Shown here: in pieces, positions 46,545-57,760 of the stretch
Numbering within the stretch: position 1 is the stretch's first letter
How the letters are laid out: every line of letters begins with the position of its first letter
Source: Heterobilharzia americana
Taxonomy: Eukaryota; Platyhelminthes; Trematoda; Strigeidida; Schistosomatidae
Reading direction: 5' to 3'
DNA length: 64,000 bases
NCBI GenBank assembly: GCA_944470555.2
Contig: OX104134.1
Location: 99,070,701 to 99,134,700 of the forward strand
Position numbers and translations under genes: made by a program
The notes under the pieces: model-generated
What the model was told of the DNA's origin: nothing
Database searches by the model: none
Seen by the model: only the letters and a program-made list of their open reading frames with translations

Positions 46545-47496
46545 TATTATTATTATTATTAGTCCCTTGGGTTCCTAGTGGAACATAGGGTTTCAGCAGC
46601 ACGCCTCCAGTGACCTCTGTTCTCTGAGATCTTTTGAACCTGGTCCCACGACAGCCCGGAAGCTCTCATTTCCTGCTCGCACGACCTCCTCCATGTCACC
46701 CTCGGACGTCCAACTCGTCGCTTCCCATGGGGATTCCACTCGAGGGCCTGACGCGTGATGTCCTCCGTCGGCCTTCTCAGTGCATGGCCAATCCATCTCC
46801 ACTTCTTCCTGCATATTTGTTGCGTTATAGGTTCTTGGTTGGTTCGTTCCCAGAGTTCCTTGTTGCTTATTTTTTCTGGCCATCTGATCTTCAGCAGCGA
46901 GCGTAAGCAGTTGTTGATGAATGTCTGTAGTTTATTGGAAATACCTTTCGTGACGCGCCAAGTCTCTGAGCCATACAAGAGCACTGACTTGACGTTGGTG
47001 TTGAAAATCCGTATCTTGTTCCGCATGCTGAGTGCAGAAGATCTCCACACTGGTTTCAGGCTAATGAACGCTTATCTTGCTTTTCCGATTCTGACTTTGA
47101 CGTCCTCGTCTGTGCCGCTGCCTGTAGTTGAAACAGTGCTTCCTAGATAAGTGAAGGAGGTTACTTCCTTTAAGTTTCTCCCGTTGACGGTGATTGGAGT
47201 TTGTTGTTGTTGTTGTTGATGGTGGTGGTGCGGTATCTTCATCACTTCTGTCTTCTCTATATTCACCTGAAGTCCCGTCTTCGCTGCCTCTTCTATCAAC
47301 TTGTTAGTTTTTGCCTGCAGATCTTCAAGTTTATGTGACATTAGGCATAAGTCATCGGCGAAATCCAAGTCTTGTAGGTTCTTTTCCGTCGTCCAGTGTA
47401 TCCCCCTCTTCTCGCTGCCTACTGTTTGCTGCATGATCCAGTCCACCACAATCAAGAATATCATTGGGGATAGTAGGCAACCTTGTTTCACTCCTG
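46545..47496 (-). mobile_element. 5'-truncated RTE-like (family-2) insertion, right arm only
   Basis: The reverse strand encodes the RT palm (FTGVKQGCLLSPMIF, then LDFADDLCLMSH near 47,360), KTEVMKI, SVLLYGSETWRVTK (46,960), and a C-terminal domain with CRKKWRWIGHALRRPTEDI and GKRRVGRPRVTWRRSCEQ, ending RNPRD at 46,559 followed by the TAA/TTA tail. The C-terminal frame (47,050-46,559) is intact; the RT half is separated from it by a frame change near 47,060-47,080. The 5' part, including endonuclease, is missing, as usual for incomplete target-primed insertion. Twelve-base duplications flank it. Confidence 0.9.
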
Positions 47497-47508
47497 TGAA
47501 ACTCGAAT
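47497..47508. repeat. Target-site duplication, right
   Basis: TGAAACTCGAAT, identical to 46,533-46,544. Confidence 0.85.
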
Positions 47509-49708
47509 GGAATACCAAAATAGGACCACCAACACTAGCAGAAACCTGGAAATAATCTGAAACGAGAAAGGACAGCATGATCAGATTGACTAGTGCCAGA
47601 GCTACTCAAGTACAGCGATCGAGGATCATTGGCCAAATTATCTGAACTGTTAAATCTATGTACGGGATTCAGATATGATCCCCGCCGACTGATCTCAATC
47701 ACTGATAGTATCGGTCTCCAAGAAAGGTTAGAAGTCGTAATGTGATAACCACAAAGGGACCACTCTGACGAACATAGTGCATCAGATTCTAGGTGCTATA
47801 ATCATTAGACGTACGAGTGGAGGTCGGGAACAGCGAATCAGAGAGAAACAGACAGGCAGACTCCAGATCTGGCCACCGTAGTATCGACCAGATATTTACA
47901 CTGAGAGGTTCTGCAACACAAGCACATTTACCGACTCCTGACTGCCTTCCTCGATCCGAAAGCGGCATTACATTCCATCGGATGAGAAGTCCTTTGGTAG
48001 TAACTCTCACTGTAAAAGGTACCGAGTAAGTACATCACTCTGTCGAAGGCTGTGCACTCGAACACTCGTCAGGTTGTTAGTATGCACAGTGAGTTTTCAG
48101 GTGAACTGTGTACGTGGAGTGGTGTTTCTCAGGGATGTTCACTCTCCCCATTCCTACTCAAGTTTATCATTGACATACATATAGAAGTCTGCCTTTCATC
48201 GTCTGACTTCACAGCTATTGATAGTATCACAGGAGATCTGGCGTATGCAGATGATATTTTCCCGTTGCATGAAGAAGATAACAAGATACAGAGTCCTCTG
48301 GATATATTGAGTGGCGATTCGAATGGTTGGGATGCATTCCTCGCCATCGAGTTGCAAACCGTTGCTTCAGGACTGGTCTTTACTGGTGAATTGGTCAAAG
48401 ATGGAGAGTGAAATGGTTGACCACTTCACGTACGTGGGAAGTCGGTTACGCCCCAGTGGACCAGTCACAGATGAGATCTCTACAGAGATACAAAGGGCTC
48501 GCTTGGCTTCCACTAACGTAGGCCACTTATGGCGCCACCAGGATGCTTGGTCGTCTATTAAGGGTGAACTTTACTGCGCTATAGTTCCCTCTGTTCCACT
48601 ATATGGTTGTGAAACATGGGCATTAAGGTGGAGGCCATAGTTGCTTCGTAGAATAGGCCGCGTATCGTGACGTCACCATATCAGTAATGCAGGCGTAAGG
48701 TGTAGAGTTTCAGGGAGGGGGGGGGGGAAGTCAGTTGATGAGGTTGTTAACCTTCATCGACTGAGACGGCTAGGACATATGTTACGCATACCTAGTCATC
48801 GTTTTATCCATCCCACAATGTTAGCTGAAGTATGTTGTTTAGGTCTGGAAAGGGTTAGGAGCGGCGAGAAATAAAAAGGCATCATCGCATGAAGTCTTCG
48901 ACTGTTTGCCTTAGCCATGTAGGAGAATGTGGACTTCTAGGTTGGGGTCCACGTGACAACATAAACCAGTAGTTGGAGGCTGTATGTGATGTGTCTCAGA
49001 ATCCTCATCTCAAGCGTCATGCTGAATTCAGTACTTTCGTATTCCTCTTTCCCTTCTTTTACTTTTGTCTACTACTCTTGGCCGATTCCTCATCTTTCAT
49101 CTTAGAGCTTCGACTTTCCTGTTGATGATGACTGATAGACACTAAGTCGATACAAGACACCAGGTGAATAACTTGAAATCTTCTAAAATAATCCACAAGC
49201 CGTGCAATCCTATTCTTCCATGTTACAAACAAAAGCATAGAAGCAAATTTATGCGCTTAAAAAAGCAGTCGATAATCTCCCACTTCTCTGGTAACTCATG
49301 TACAAACTCTCGTCATATCTTTGTGATCAGTAGGAAACGTTTTAATTTCACAATAAACTTCAATATTATTCTGCTGAACTTAACTTATCATGTTTTTTTA
49401 CCGAATGTTTCGGAATTATTATTATTACCATTACTATTAACTCATCTGTTCAGTGAATTTATCCACGTAATGTTTTTTTAAGTGCTACATTATTTTTGTA
49501 GCTATCCTTGTCCATTTCCGTCTGACAAGAATGCTATAAGTGATAACAATATATAAATGCAAAATCTTAGCACATCTTAACCTCTCAACTTCCATTCCGT
49601 TATCTTAGTCTAAATGTGCCCTTGCATGTTGGACTTATCCACTGACTAATTTCATGGTGATGAACCGAAGTATGTCAAATTTCTAATGTAATCTCACATC
49701 GAGATTTT

Positions 49709-49893
49709 ACAGAAGAGAAGAAGACAGAGAAATGCACTTAGCCACCTAGTGCACATCTGTGCAGTAGGTGATGAGCTATACCTATCGTGTAAGGGCTAGT
49801 GATACTACCTGGCTGTCCAAACCTCGGTATGAGGAGCGAAGTTCAAGCCCGTGACCCACTGATCACAAGCAACTGAGGAAAACCTAACGGAAT
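49709..49893 (-). repeat. tRNA-derived SINE (SINE-2), right-arm copy
   Basis: Mirror of 33,590-33,775. Confidence 0.65.
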
Positions 49894-50073
49894 AAAAGGA
49901 CATCACAATGTTCTGTTTAATTCGGTGTTTTTGCTCTTCCCAAGCTGTTAAACACATGCGTATATATTTCAGGGATTTGGAAGTTTAAGTCGAACTTTAG
50001 ATTACATCAGCATGTATTCAGCCTAAGACAATAAGACTGATGAAATTAGGACTATATAAAGGATATCTCAAAG

Positions 50074-50277
50074 TTGTGTACTTATCTTGATATGACTATG
50101 GACAATAAATTATGTCCGAAACGTAATCCAGTAAACAATACTGTTACACTGTGTGATAAATCTAATAAACCAATAAAAATGGAATTACATCCTACCACAG
50201 TGCACATGTTTTACTTTTATATCAATGAAACCCTATTCATTGCATCCTGCGAACCTGATAGTTGTTGTTCTACACAG
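50074..50277 (+). CDS. Candidate internal exon of a secreted cysteine-rich protein (right-arm copy)
   Basis: Identical in sense to 33,207-33,410. It starts after AG at 50,072-50,073 and ends before GT at 50,278. Residues MDNKLCPKRNPVNNTVTLC and INETLFIASCEPDSCC show closely spaced cysteines and two glycosylation sequons. There are no transposon motifs. Codon use is AT-rich, like the two host genes. If it is a real exon, one copy is a by-product of the inverted duplication. Confidence 0.4.
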
Positions 50278-50920
50278 GTTAGTAAAATGAGCCAAGGCTG
50301 ACATTAACCAATACGTCTTTGTAAAACGGTCCACAGCACTATGAACTAGTGTCTTATCTCACCTATATATCCTATAGCATTTTACATTTAAGCCTTAAGA
50401 CAACAGACCAAGTTCACTTAATTAGGTGATAGCGTGGAATGCATATGCAACAGACACCTGCTAATATAAGTTGATTACCTTAGTAATTGGTGTATCTCGG
50501 TTACCTACACCCTGTCATGAACATTCTTCACGCGGTCATTCGACAAAATGTACCCCGAATCATAACTATGAAGAGGTAAATGAAGACTATTATTGCAAAT
50601 ATTCCATCAGTCTATAAGTTAAATATCATCTTTACACCCTATATACTTTAAAGTCAAAGTACCAGCCTTTAAGGTGATAAACTTGCAAATAAAAAACTGA
50701 GCAACCACTAATGTCCATCTTTCCGTACTCAGTTGAGAACCATATTTATTGTAAGATTATGACATACAACTAGACAAACTGACTTAAAATAAAACCCCTT
50801 GAGGATTGTAATATAGACGGCTTTCCACAAATACAGAAAGCAAGCTGAGGGCATCAGAAACCCAACAAATTAGGGCTTCTATACGAAAGGAAGAGATGAT
50901 AATAATTACACAGTTTTATG

Positions 50921-51729
50921 CATATGGTTTGTGAGGTGTGTCAAATTCAGAGGATACACCACTGTGCAAGGTGCTATCTTCATTTTGTCAGTCACTCGTT
51001 CAATTTGGACGCCGCGTGGTCGCGAGTTGATGGTAGTTGACGAATTTTATTTGACCTTTCTGTATCTGACTTGAAACTTTGTCAGTAACTAGTCAGTTCA
51101 ACCTGATGCAATACCCCATTTCCACAATATCAGTGCCTGCTTATCCTTAGTCTGGATGTTATTGCATAGATGTGAAGGAGATCTTACATCTCACGAGTGC
51201 AAAACACATATCGATCAAACGCATGTGTTTGTTCAAGACCTTGTGGATTTTTTCACCGTCTTTGTACTATAGGTTGCCTCTTGAGAATAAGTCAACCCGC
51301 GTGAAATCGGAGGTGCCTTAGTTACTGTCCGCTAATATATCTATAAGAGAATTAATCAGGAACATTGTATAAGGTATGTTTTTATTTGTGTAATCCCATA
51401 GTAGTGTATTATTCCTCAACGTTTCCATCTTGTTTGGAGATCCTTTACAAAAGTATGAATCTGGCATTAAGTTTTCAGGTTAATAGTCAAATTTTGGTAC
51501 AGAAGATGACCTTTACGATCATCCAGTTACACCATGATATAGAACAAAGATCAATATAATTAAGGTGAGTGAATTAGCAAATTGGTCAGAGTGGCTTTGT
51601 CCAGTTATGCAAGGAAGGTGGAAGAAAAATAAGGCAGAAAAATTTAGTTCCACTATGAAAAGCACAATAGGGTTGTGAGTCATCAAGGTGACAAATAATA
51701 GACTACTAGTTTGGAAAGATGCATATCTG
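50921..51729. other. No gene recognised
   Basis: Unique sequence outside the palindrome border. The open frame 51,365-51,559 has no domain. Confidence 0.5.
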
Positions 51730-52790
51730 AACATCAGGTGACAACCGGTAACCCGGTGTGTTTCACAGCCATACAGTAGAACAGACCAGACTGCCGTGCA
51801 GTATACGCCACCGTTAATGGACAATCGGATATCACGGCGACGCCAAAGGTGGCGTAAATTGGCAAAAGCCAAGCGTGTCTTTTATATCCGTGCAGAGATC
51901 TCATCGGGCATTGACTCACCAGGGTAGGGCTGATCCAGATTCCCATGTAAGTGAAGTGGTCGACACACTCAACCACTTCACTCTGTATTGTTAGCCGAGG
52001 CACCGTTGAAGGCCAATCCAGGAGTAACAATTTGCATTTGGGTGGTGAGAACCGCATCCCAAACATTCTCAAATAACCACTCAAAGTGTCCAGAAGACCC
52101 TGCATCTTGTCGGCGTATTCACTTAACAAGGCTATGCCATGTCATCTGCATATACCTAGGTCTAACGAAAATTCTCCTATGATCAGGTCAACCTTTGTGT
52201 AACCAGGTGACGAGAGGGAGACCTCCATAAGAATATCTATGATAAAATTGAATAAGAATGGAGACAGTGGACACCGTTGAAGGACACCACTCGATGAGCA
52301 CAGCTCCCCGGATATCTCACCGTAAGCTCTAACACTCTCACAAGTGTTCGAGCAGAGAGCCTTCAATAAGGTGATGTACTTACGCGACACGCCTTTTGGT
52401 GAGAAACATTGCCATAAGACTTCTTGATCAACGGAGTCAAATGCCGCCTTCAGATCGAGTAATACAGCTACTGTCAGGCGTCGGTAAGCGTGCCTGTGTT
52501 CCGGGACCTGGCGGAGTGTGAATATTTGGTTGATACACCCGCGACCGGGTCTAATGCTTGTCTGCATGGTTTTCTCGGGCTCGCTTTTCGACTTAGGCGT
52601 CGAAAAATTATAGAACCTAGAATTTTAGACCTAATGTTCGTCAGGCTGATTCCTCTGTGGTTATCACAGGAGGACTTCTCGCCTTTCTTGAAGATTGGAA
52701 TAATCAGTGATTTAGACCAGTCAGAGGGGATCGTATTTGATTCCATATATTGGTTAACACTTTCGTTAACCTAAATAAGAGCACTCCACC
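51730..52790 (-). pseudogene. Family-1 RT domain, decayed
   Basis: Reverse-strand blocks in order: SDWSKSLIIPIFKKGEKSS and CDNHRGISLTNI (52,725-52,640), RPGRGCINQIFTLRQV (52,550), VAVLLDLKAAFDSVDQE (52,480), SSGVLQRCPLSPFLFNF (52,310), EYADKMQGLLDTL (52,120) and MRFSPPKCKLLLLDW (52,060). The FADD/YADD block itself is disrupted. It is more diverged from the palindrome copies than they are from each other. Confidence 0.85.
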
Positions 52791-53216
52791 ACGCAATATT
52801 AGTCAAGCTGATAACCGGTGGTTGCCATAAGAAAACTTCTATCCCTTTTTATACAGTGTAATACAATAATGCAGATGAAAAAGACTTGTTTCGTATGCAG
52901 AATACACAGAAGACAACAACTTGGGAGTTGGAAACATCGAATTGCCGCTTGAGAGGATTATGACTAAGACTTATGTTCAACATTCAATTTCATGAATTGC
53001 AATTGGGTTGCTGAATTCGTTTAGACAATATCAAGAAGTCAGAACATTCATTCACAGTACACTTTAATTGTTTATTACCAGAAGACAATAACCCACCAAT
53101 TAAAATCAGAAGGAAATACGCTATCATCAACACATGAATCATTAAAGACAGAGCATCAGCATATGACCAAATGAGTAATCTGTTCATCGGATACCATTAG
53201 TTATTCGACGGTCTGA

Positions 53217-53241
53217 AATAATAATAATAATAATAATAAAA
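53217..53241. repeat. (ATA)n microsatellite
   Basis: About eight uninterrupted trinucleotide units in AT-rich sequence. Confidence 0.85.
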
Positions 53242-54714
53242 ACAATCAATAATAAAACAGTTAGACATCGACTAGTCGAATGGATAATATCATTATAAGT
53301 AATATAACTGCAAACTACACAGCGTAATCTTTGGTGGAAAAGGTGTCACAACATATATATGAAAGAGATCGGCAATTGTTGGCGTCAGCCTTCAATATGA
53401 AGAGAGTTTACAATTATGTATAGTAATGATGGGCAATGGCTAACAGTGGAATCCGGGATGCCCATAACACTAGAGTTTACAATCTTAAAAACTTATGTCT
53501 AGACATCGTACTATAGCAGAAATCCTCATATTATAGACTCATTTCTTACTTGACTATTTTTTCTCGGTCAATTTCATGTTGAGAAGAGTGGTGAAATCAA
53601 CTGATACATTATTATTATTATAAATTTCGGCATGCACCATCCATTTGGAGGTTATGGGTTCATCGACGACTTTGTACCAGTGAGTCAGTCATAAACCCAA
53701 ACGTCACTCTGTATACTAAAACTTCCACAGCCAGTTCATTGCTTAGTGTTGTAAAATTTCCATAGTAACATTACATTTATTACATTGAATTACAGCCGTT
53801 TTTATCTGCAGTTCTTCGTCACAAATATTGTATGAATTGTCAAAGCTAATACTTACATGTACAAATCTTAATGTAGTGGGGTCTTGCTGATCTGAATGTC
53901 AAATGTAGCGACAAAAAGGCAGGTAATAGAAAAATTGTTTTCCGACCATGATTTATGCATGCACTGACATGATTATCTAATTAGACAAAACTCAACATCA
54001 TACAACAAATCGGATTGGTTCATTTATGACTGCAGTCATAGGCCACATCTTTTGTCTTCTGATTTTTGTGGCTCACTGAAGTATAGGGTCGTATTACTCA
54101 TATCCATTCAAAGTATCTCGTTCGTGTATTATTAGAACCCACGTCAAACCACTTCAACTTCAATCATATCAGAATGGATATAAGTAGTATATGTTGAGAG
54201 GGTGGTAGAAATCATAGGGAATTACCAACAATGGGTAATGATTCCACCCAGAGGAACGCAACAGACGATGTGGGCGTATTAACAGCAAATCAAGATGGAA
54301 GCAGAAGAGGAAATGAAGCAAATTATGCAAATGACTGTCTTAGTGAAAAGTGTACAATATTTGATGACTACTGTACAAGATGTCCATAATAAACTTTCTT
54401 TCCTTCGTCTCCGTCTTGTCGTTTTCTACACTGACTGATTTACGGGATATAAACTAACTTTTATCATGCAACAACATGTTTTATATCCATTGTGCGGATT
54501 TTTCGCCTATATTTCACCAAAATATAGTAACTAAGAAAGAAAGACAACCAAACTCCTTAAGTCCTTTATTATCACCATTTTCAGTTCAAATTATTATAGA
54601 AACTCTTCTAAAGCAAATCGACTCCCAGTTTTTACACGAAGCACACGAGGACTAAGGAACAGAATCATAGTATTCAATGAAAGTTCACGATTCATTGGTC
54701 TGGGCGATAGATGC

Positions 54715-54800
54715 TAGGCCCCACTCAACAAGCCAAGATATGGACAGCCAGGCTGTATCATTAACCCCTTACACAACAAGTGTAGCTTACTGCCTATTGT
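54715..54800 (+). repeat. SINE-2 fragment
   Basis: Shares GGACAGCCAGGCTGTATCAT and the CCTTACAC...GTAGCTTACTGCC region with the fuller copies. 5' tRNA-like part lost. Confidence 0.5.
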
Positions 54801-55202
54801 CATTTCAAGTTCACTGACAGTGAATATGTTGCAACGGAGTTCGGGCCTGAGATGTATTGGTTGGCGGTCAAGTTCTTAAGTCAATGAACCATATCTTCAT
54901 CATTCGATCCGAAAAGTAATGGGACTGTCAGATATTAGAGGGTAGCGATGACCATTAATTAGGCTCTGTACATCTTCCTAACAAATGTGATCCACTGTGA
55001 ACGAAGTGAATTTAGTGTTATTGCTTATATTATACTATCGTTGATTGGACCGAATTGACCGGTCTCTATTGGCATATGGGCTCCTGCACGGATGCCTCGA
55101 TATTGCCTGTGTTTTTAATCACATTGTAATGATTAATAGTGGCTATCAGTGAAACCCAAGATGAGCATTTCGTTCTATTTGGGACTTACACAAGAAGTCG
55201 CT

Positions 55203-55276
55203 ATCGTAGCTCGGTGGTCTAGTGGATAACGCTCTGGTGTTTGAGACTATCGGTCCCAGGTTCGAATCCCAGTGGG
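55203..55276 (+). promoter_or_regulatory. tRNA-like region with pol III A and B boxes
   Basis: An A-box-like TGGTCTAGTGG at about 55,222-55,232 and a perfect B box GGTTCGAATCC at 55,259-55,269. The spacing suits an internal pol III promoter. A full tRNA cloverleaf is not convincing, so this is a SINE head. Confidence 0.7.
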
Positions 55277-55303
55277 AACAACATCACTCATTGGGAAGTA
55301 GGT

Positions 55304-55355
55304 ACATCCAGCTGAAGAGTCCCAAATCGAACGAAACAAGCATCCTGGATTTCAC
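55304..55355 (+). ncRNA. Degenerate type-I hammerhead ribozyme
   Basis: Core CTGAAGA at 55,312-55,318 (the variable seventh position is A and not the usual T), GAAA at 55,333-55,336, and stem I ATCCAG/CTGGAT flanking. Stem II (GTCC with GAAC) has one mispair. The short stem III, normally a CG-rich self-complementary stretch in Sm-alpha, reads ACAAGCAT and cannot pair. The cleavage triplet would be ATC. Sequence-level core residues survive, but folding is probably impaired. Confidence 0.7.
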
Positions 55356-55385
55356 TGCTAGCCATTATCCATTGTTACTATAGAA

Positions 55386-55762
55386 GTGAATTTAGTTGAC
55401 ATCGCGAAGATAAAAAAAGTTGGATAAATGAATAATTTCACTAGACTGAAACGCTTAAATATGCATGCTCATCAAGCATAATCTGTGTAGATTACAACCT
55501 AGATAAGTGCGCATCCATCTGATTAAGACGGTGGGAAGGGGGGGTGGAGTACTGCTACGTAGTTAAGTGAAATTGAGATTTTAATAAAGGAAGGCAAGTA
55601 TATGACAGGTCTATGGAAACGATAATGATACATATGAAATATAGAACAAGTGTATTCAATATCTAAATACTATTTTAAAGTACAATAAACTTGGATTAAA
55701 ATTAAAGATGATCTCCGTTTTCTATGTGAAAAATATTCAATAACCACAAAACTGTCGAAAAC
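55386..55762. other. Downstream flank of EIF3G
   Basis: On the reverse strand this is where the EIF3G 3' UTR would lie. No canonical AATAAA was found close to the stop on that strand. Confidence 0.4.
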
Positions 55763-55873
55763 TCACTTTGCCCAATCAACTTTAAGCACGACATGATTAT
55801 GTCGAAGACCATTAACAGCATATATTGCATTACTCGCCTGCTCCGGTGTTTCATACGATATAAATGCAAATCC
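55763..55873 (-). CDS. EIF3G: EIF3G terminal exon (RRM C-terminal half)
   Basis: Subunit g of translation initiation factor 3, a cytosolic complex that scans mRNA with the 40S ribosome. After the CTCTCTAG acceptor (AG at 55,874-55,875) the exon reads GFAFISYETPEQASNAIYAV then NGLRHNHVVLKVDWAK and stops. GFAFISY is the RNP1 motif of the C-terminal RRM, and the protein ends VDWAK where animal EIF3G ends VEWAKP-like. 37 codons including stop, phase 0 at its 5' end, which matches the donor of the upstream exon. The C-terminal residues beyond WAK usual in vertebrates are absent. Confidence 0.88.
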   Translation of the reverse strand, partial: GFAFISYETPEQASNAIYAVNGLRHNHVVLKVDWAK

Positions 55874-56254
55874 CTAGAGAGAGGAAAAAAACAATACAGG
55901 GGAAAAATCTGTTAATAATTGAAACATTTTGACGTTACATGTTGAGATCAATTGGATAAAAAGAGCCTATTCAACTTAGGCTTTGAGCTTATTGACGCAC
56001 ATCAGAGACAAAGCGTATCTGTAACTGTGAGAAGACTGTTGGGTTTTTTCAGTGTTAAAGCCAGAGAATTGACCACTAAGCTATCCAGACCACGACTGAC
56101 TCCGTAGAGGATTGGGTTTTGTTCACAGATTGGTCACCAGTGGATAATCGATGTAGCAGTCTAGACCTTAGTGCTTAAGCATTGATCAAGTTTTGTAATG
56201 TGGCTAGCCACCGAGTTAAGTGATGCGATATTAGATGATGGGGAAAGAAGAGAA

Positions 56255-56400
56255 ATACACTCAATAACCTTGTGCACATTCATGCAGCAATGAGTCACAC
56301 TTATTTGTGTGAGGGTATATGATACTACCAGGCTACTGAAACCCCGCTAGTAGGTGGAGCGGGGTTCAGACTCATGACCCATTGGAAGTCATTTCTTAAG
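56255..56400 (-). repeat. SINE-2 copy in EIF3G intron
   Basis: Reverse complement shares ATGGGTCATGAG, a CCTGGTAGTATCAT block and GTGCACAAGG with the other copies, at moderate divergence. Confidence 0.6.
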
Positions 56401-57589
56401 TATTTAATGAAACTGAAAAAGTATATGAGTATAGATTGCGACTCTATCTGAGATAGTAGTAACTGGTGTTACTGGTTCACAAAAGGTGAAGGGAAAACTT
56501 TTGTCGTGGCAGCATTCGAATCAGCGATCGTCGAGTTACCCCATTCTGGTGCCTTATCGACTGTCCTCTTGATATTGCTAGATTTCTTTATGTGGCTTCA
56601 TACTCATACTTTACTGAATATGCTTAAAATACACGAAACCTTAAGGTTATATTAATTTAAAGAATCCTCTCTTAACTATAATTGATATCATTTAAGAAGC
56701 TGTTGAAAACTATTGGTATAGAATTCGTTATCTGTACGCTTCTTATAGTCTTTGGTCTGATCAAAAACCAACTCTGATGATATGAACAGTATTGCTCTCT
56801 TAGTTGTAATCCCGTAATCAAACCCTATCAACCCAAGTTATTCGAGTGACATATACACAGAGTGCGCTATAACAATCAAGTGTCATCTCATTAAATATTA
56901 ACTTTCTTTATGTGTATCCTAGGGAGTATATTACAAGGCAAATGGACACCAGACTATCCCATAGAGGTAAATCCTTTGTTGGGAAATAGATTATCCAGTT
57001 TATTACCTAATAATAAGATAACTAGAAAGACTATTGTTAAGTATGAATCTTAGTGGCTAAAACAGGAAGAGTAGGGGGAAACGGGACAGCAGCATTTAGT
57101 TGATTCAGTGTGAGAGTATGGAAGTAATGTTTAGCCATACTTTTTCTGTGTCAATTGTGTAGGTAGGTTTAGCCTTATCATTTTTTAGCTCATATTGAAG
57201 CCGAATGAAATGATGCAACTTTAAACCCGTATAGACCTGAACTTCCATAAACTTGTCAATTAACATACACTCCTGTAGGATATGTTTATTAGAAGCAGTG
57301 AAAATGATGTATGAACTAGAATCAGTTGAGGCGGCGTAATTCATATAACCACTAGTTTATGAATGTTTGTAACAAAAAGTTCACTTTGATAATACATTCC
57401 TCCCTTCTAGTGGTTAGAAATACGAGAATATATGTTGCTCTTGATCAGTTACAGAATACCAAATACATTTGATACAAGAAAAAACAACAGCATTGTTATA
57501 ATATACGATAAGACTGCCCAGATTCGCACAAGCAGCTTCAAATTCCTGAAGCATTTCACATTTACGTCAAAAAATAGTAAGCGGCTACA

Positions 57590-57760
57590 ATGAAACAAGA
57601 AATTTCGTCCAGATGATAAGGTTATGGTCAGAACTGACCAGGGTAAAAATCTGTTACAAATGGGAGTAATTAGACAGAGATTTGGGATAGTGCTTTACGA
57701 AGTGCAAGTTGATCCAAAAATCCAGAGAAGACACGTAAATTAAATCAGAACTAGACGTCA
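57590..57760 (+). pseudogene. LTR-retrotransposon integrase C-terminal remnant
   Basis: The forward frame RPDDKVMVRTDQGKN then GVIRQRFGIVLYEVQV and RRHVN matches the small beta-barrel (GPY/F-type) end of Gypsy integrases: GDKV..R, a GxI.xRxG..YEV block, and RRHxxQ. Only this module remains, on the strand opposite to EIF3G. Confidence 0.6.

Larger units (their letters stand above)
45188..49102 (+). pseudogene. Family-1 EN-RT element, near complete, interrupted by an RTE-like insertion
   Basis: Mirror of 34,380-37,330. The endonuclease part (45,188-46,530) and RT part (47,509-49,102) are separated by the 964-base block. At 48,311-48,640 the frame continues VGSRLRPSGPVTDEISTEIQ ... LYGCETWALRWRP, showing the RT thumb region that is absent from the truncated copies. 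Confidence 0.85.
42356..50920. repeat. Palindrome B, right arm
   Basis: Reverse complement of 32,563-40,163, plus one extra block at 46,545-47,508 (964 bases including a duplicated target). Features mirror the left arm. Confidence 0.96.
52791..55130. other. AT-rich non-coding DNA
   Basis: No gene seen. It contains an ATA/AAT run at 53,217-53,241 and a SINE-2 fragment at 54,715-54,800. Confidence 0.6.
55131..55385 (+). repeat. Sm-alpha-like hammerhead SINE with inverted ends
   Basis: Composite of an inverted end (55,131-55,190), a tRNA-like pol III promoter region and a forward hammerhead domain. The inverted end and the 3' end (about 55,320-55,378) are diverged reverse complements, sharing TTTGGGACT/AGTCCCAAA and CAGTGAAA/TTTCACTG. 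Sm-alpha elements are known schistosome pol III SINE-like repeats that carry a self-cleaving hammerhead. Confidence 0.8.

Noticed and set aside
47072..47578. A 168-residue frame starting MLSFLVSDYF
   Set aside because: Its first 25 or so residues come from the inverted family-1 flank outside the target-site duplication. The RT part belongs to the family-2 insertion, so the fusion is accidental.
32563..50920. Palindrome B as a simple foldback sequencing artefact
   Set aside because: The arms differ by a 964-base insertion with target-site duplications and several point differences, and the spacer is 2.2 kb. A foldback of one molecule would give identical arms. Assembly error at a larger scale is not excluded.
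55203..55276. A true tRNA gene
   Set aside because: Good A and B boxes, but no convincing acceptor and anticodon stems, and it is attached to a hammerhead tail, so it is a SINE head.
57105..57344. A nested gene in the EIF3G intron (79 codons, reverse strand)
   Set aside because: No splice context, signal or family resemblance; length is within chance expectation for AT-rich sequence.
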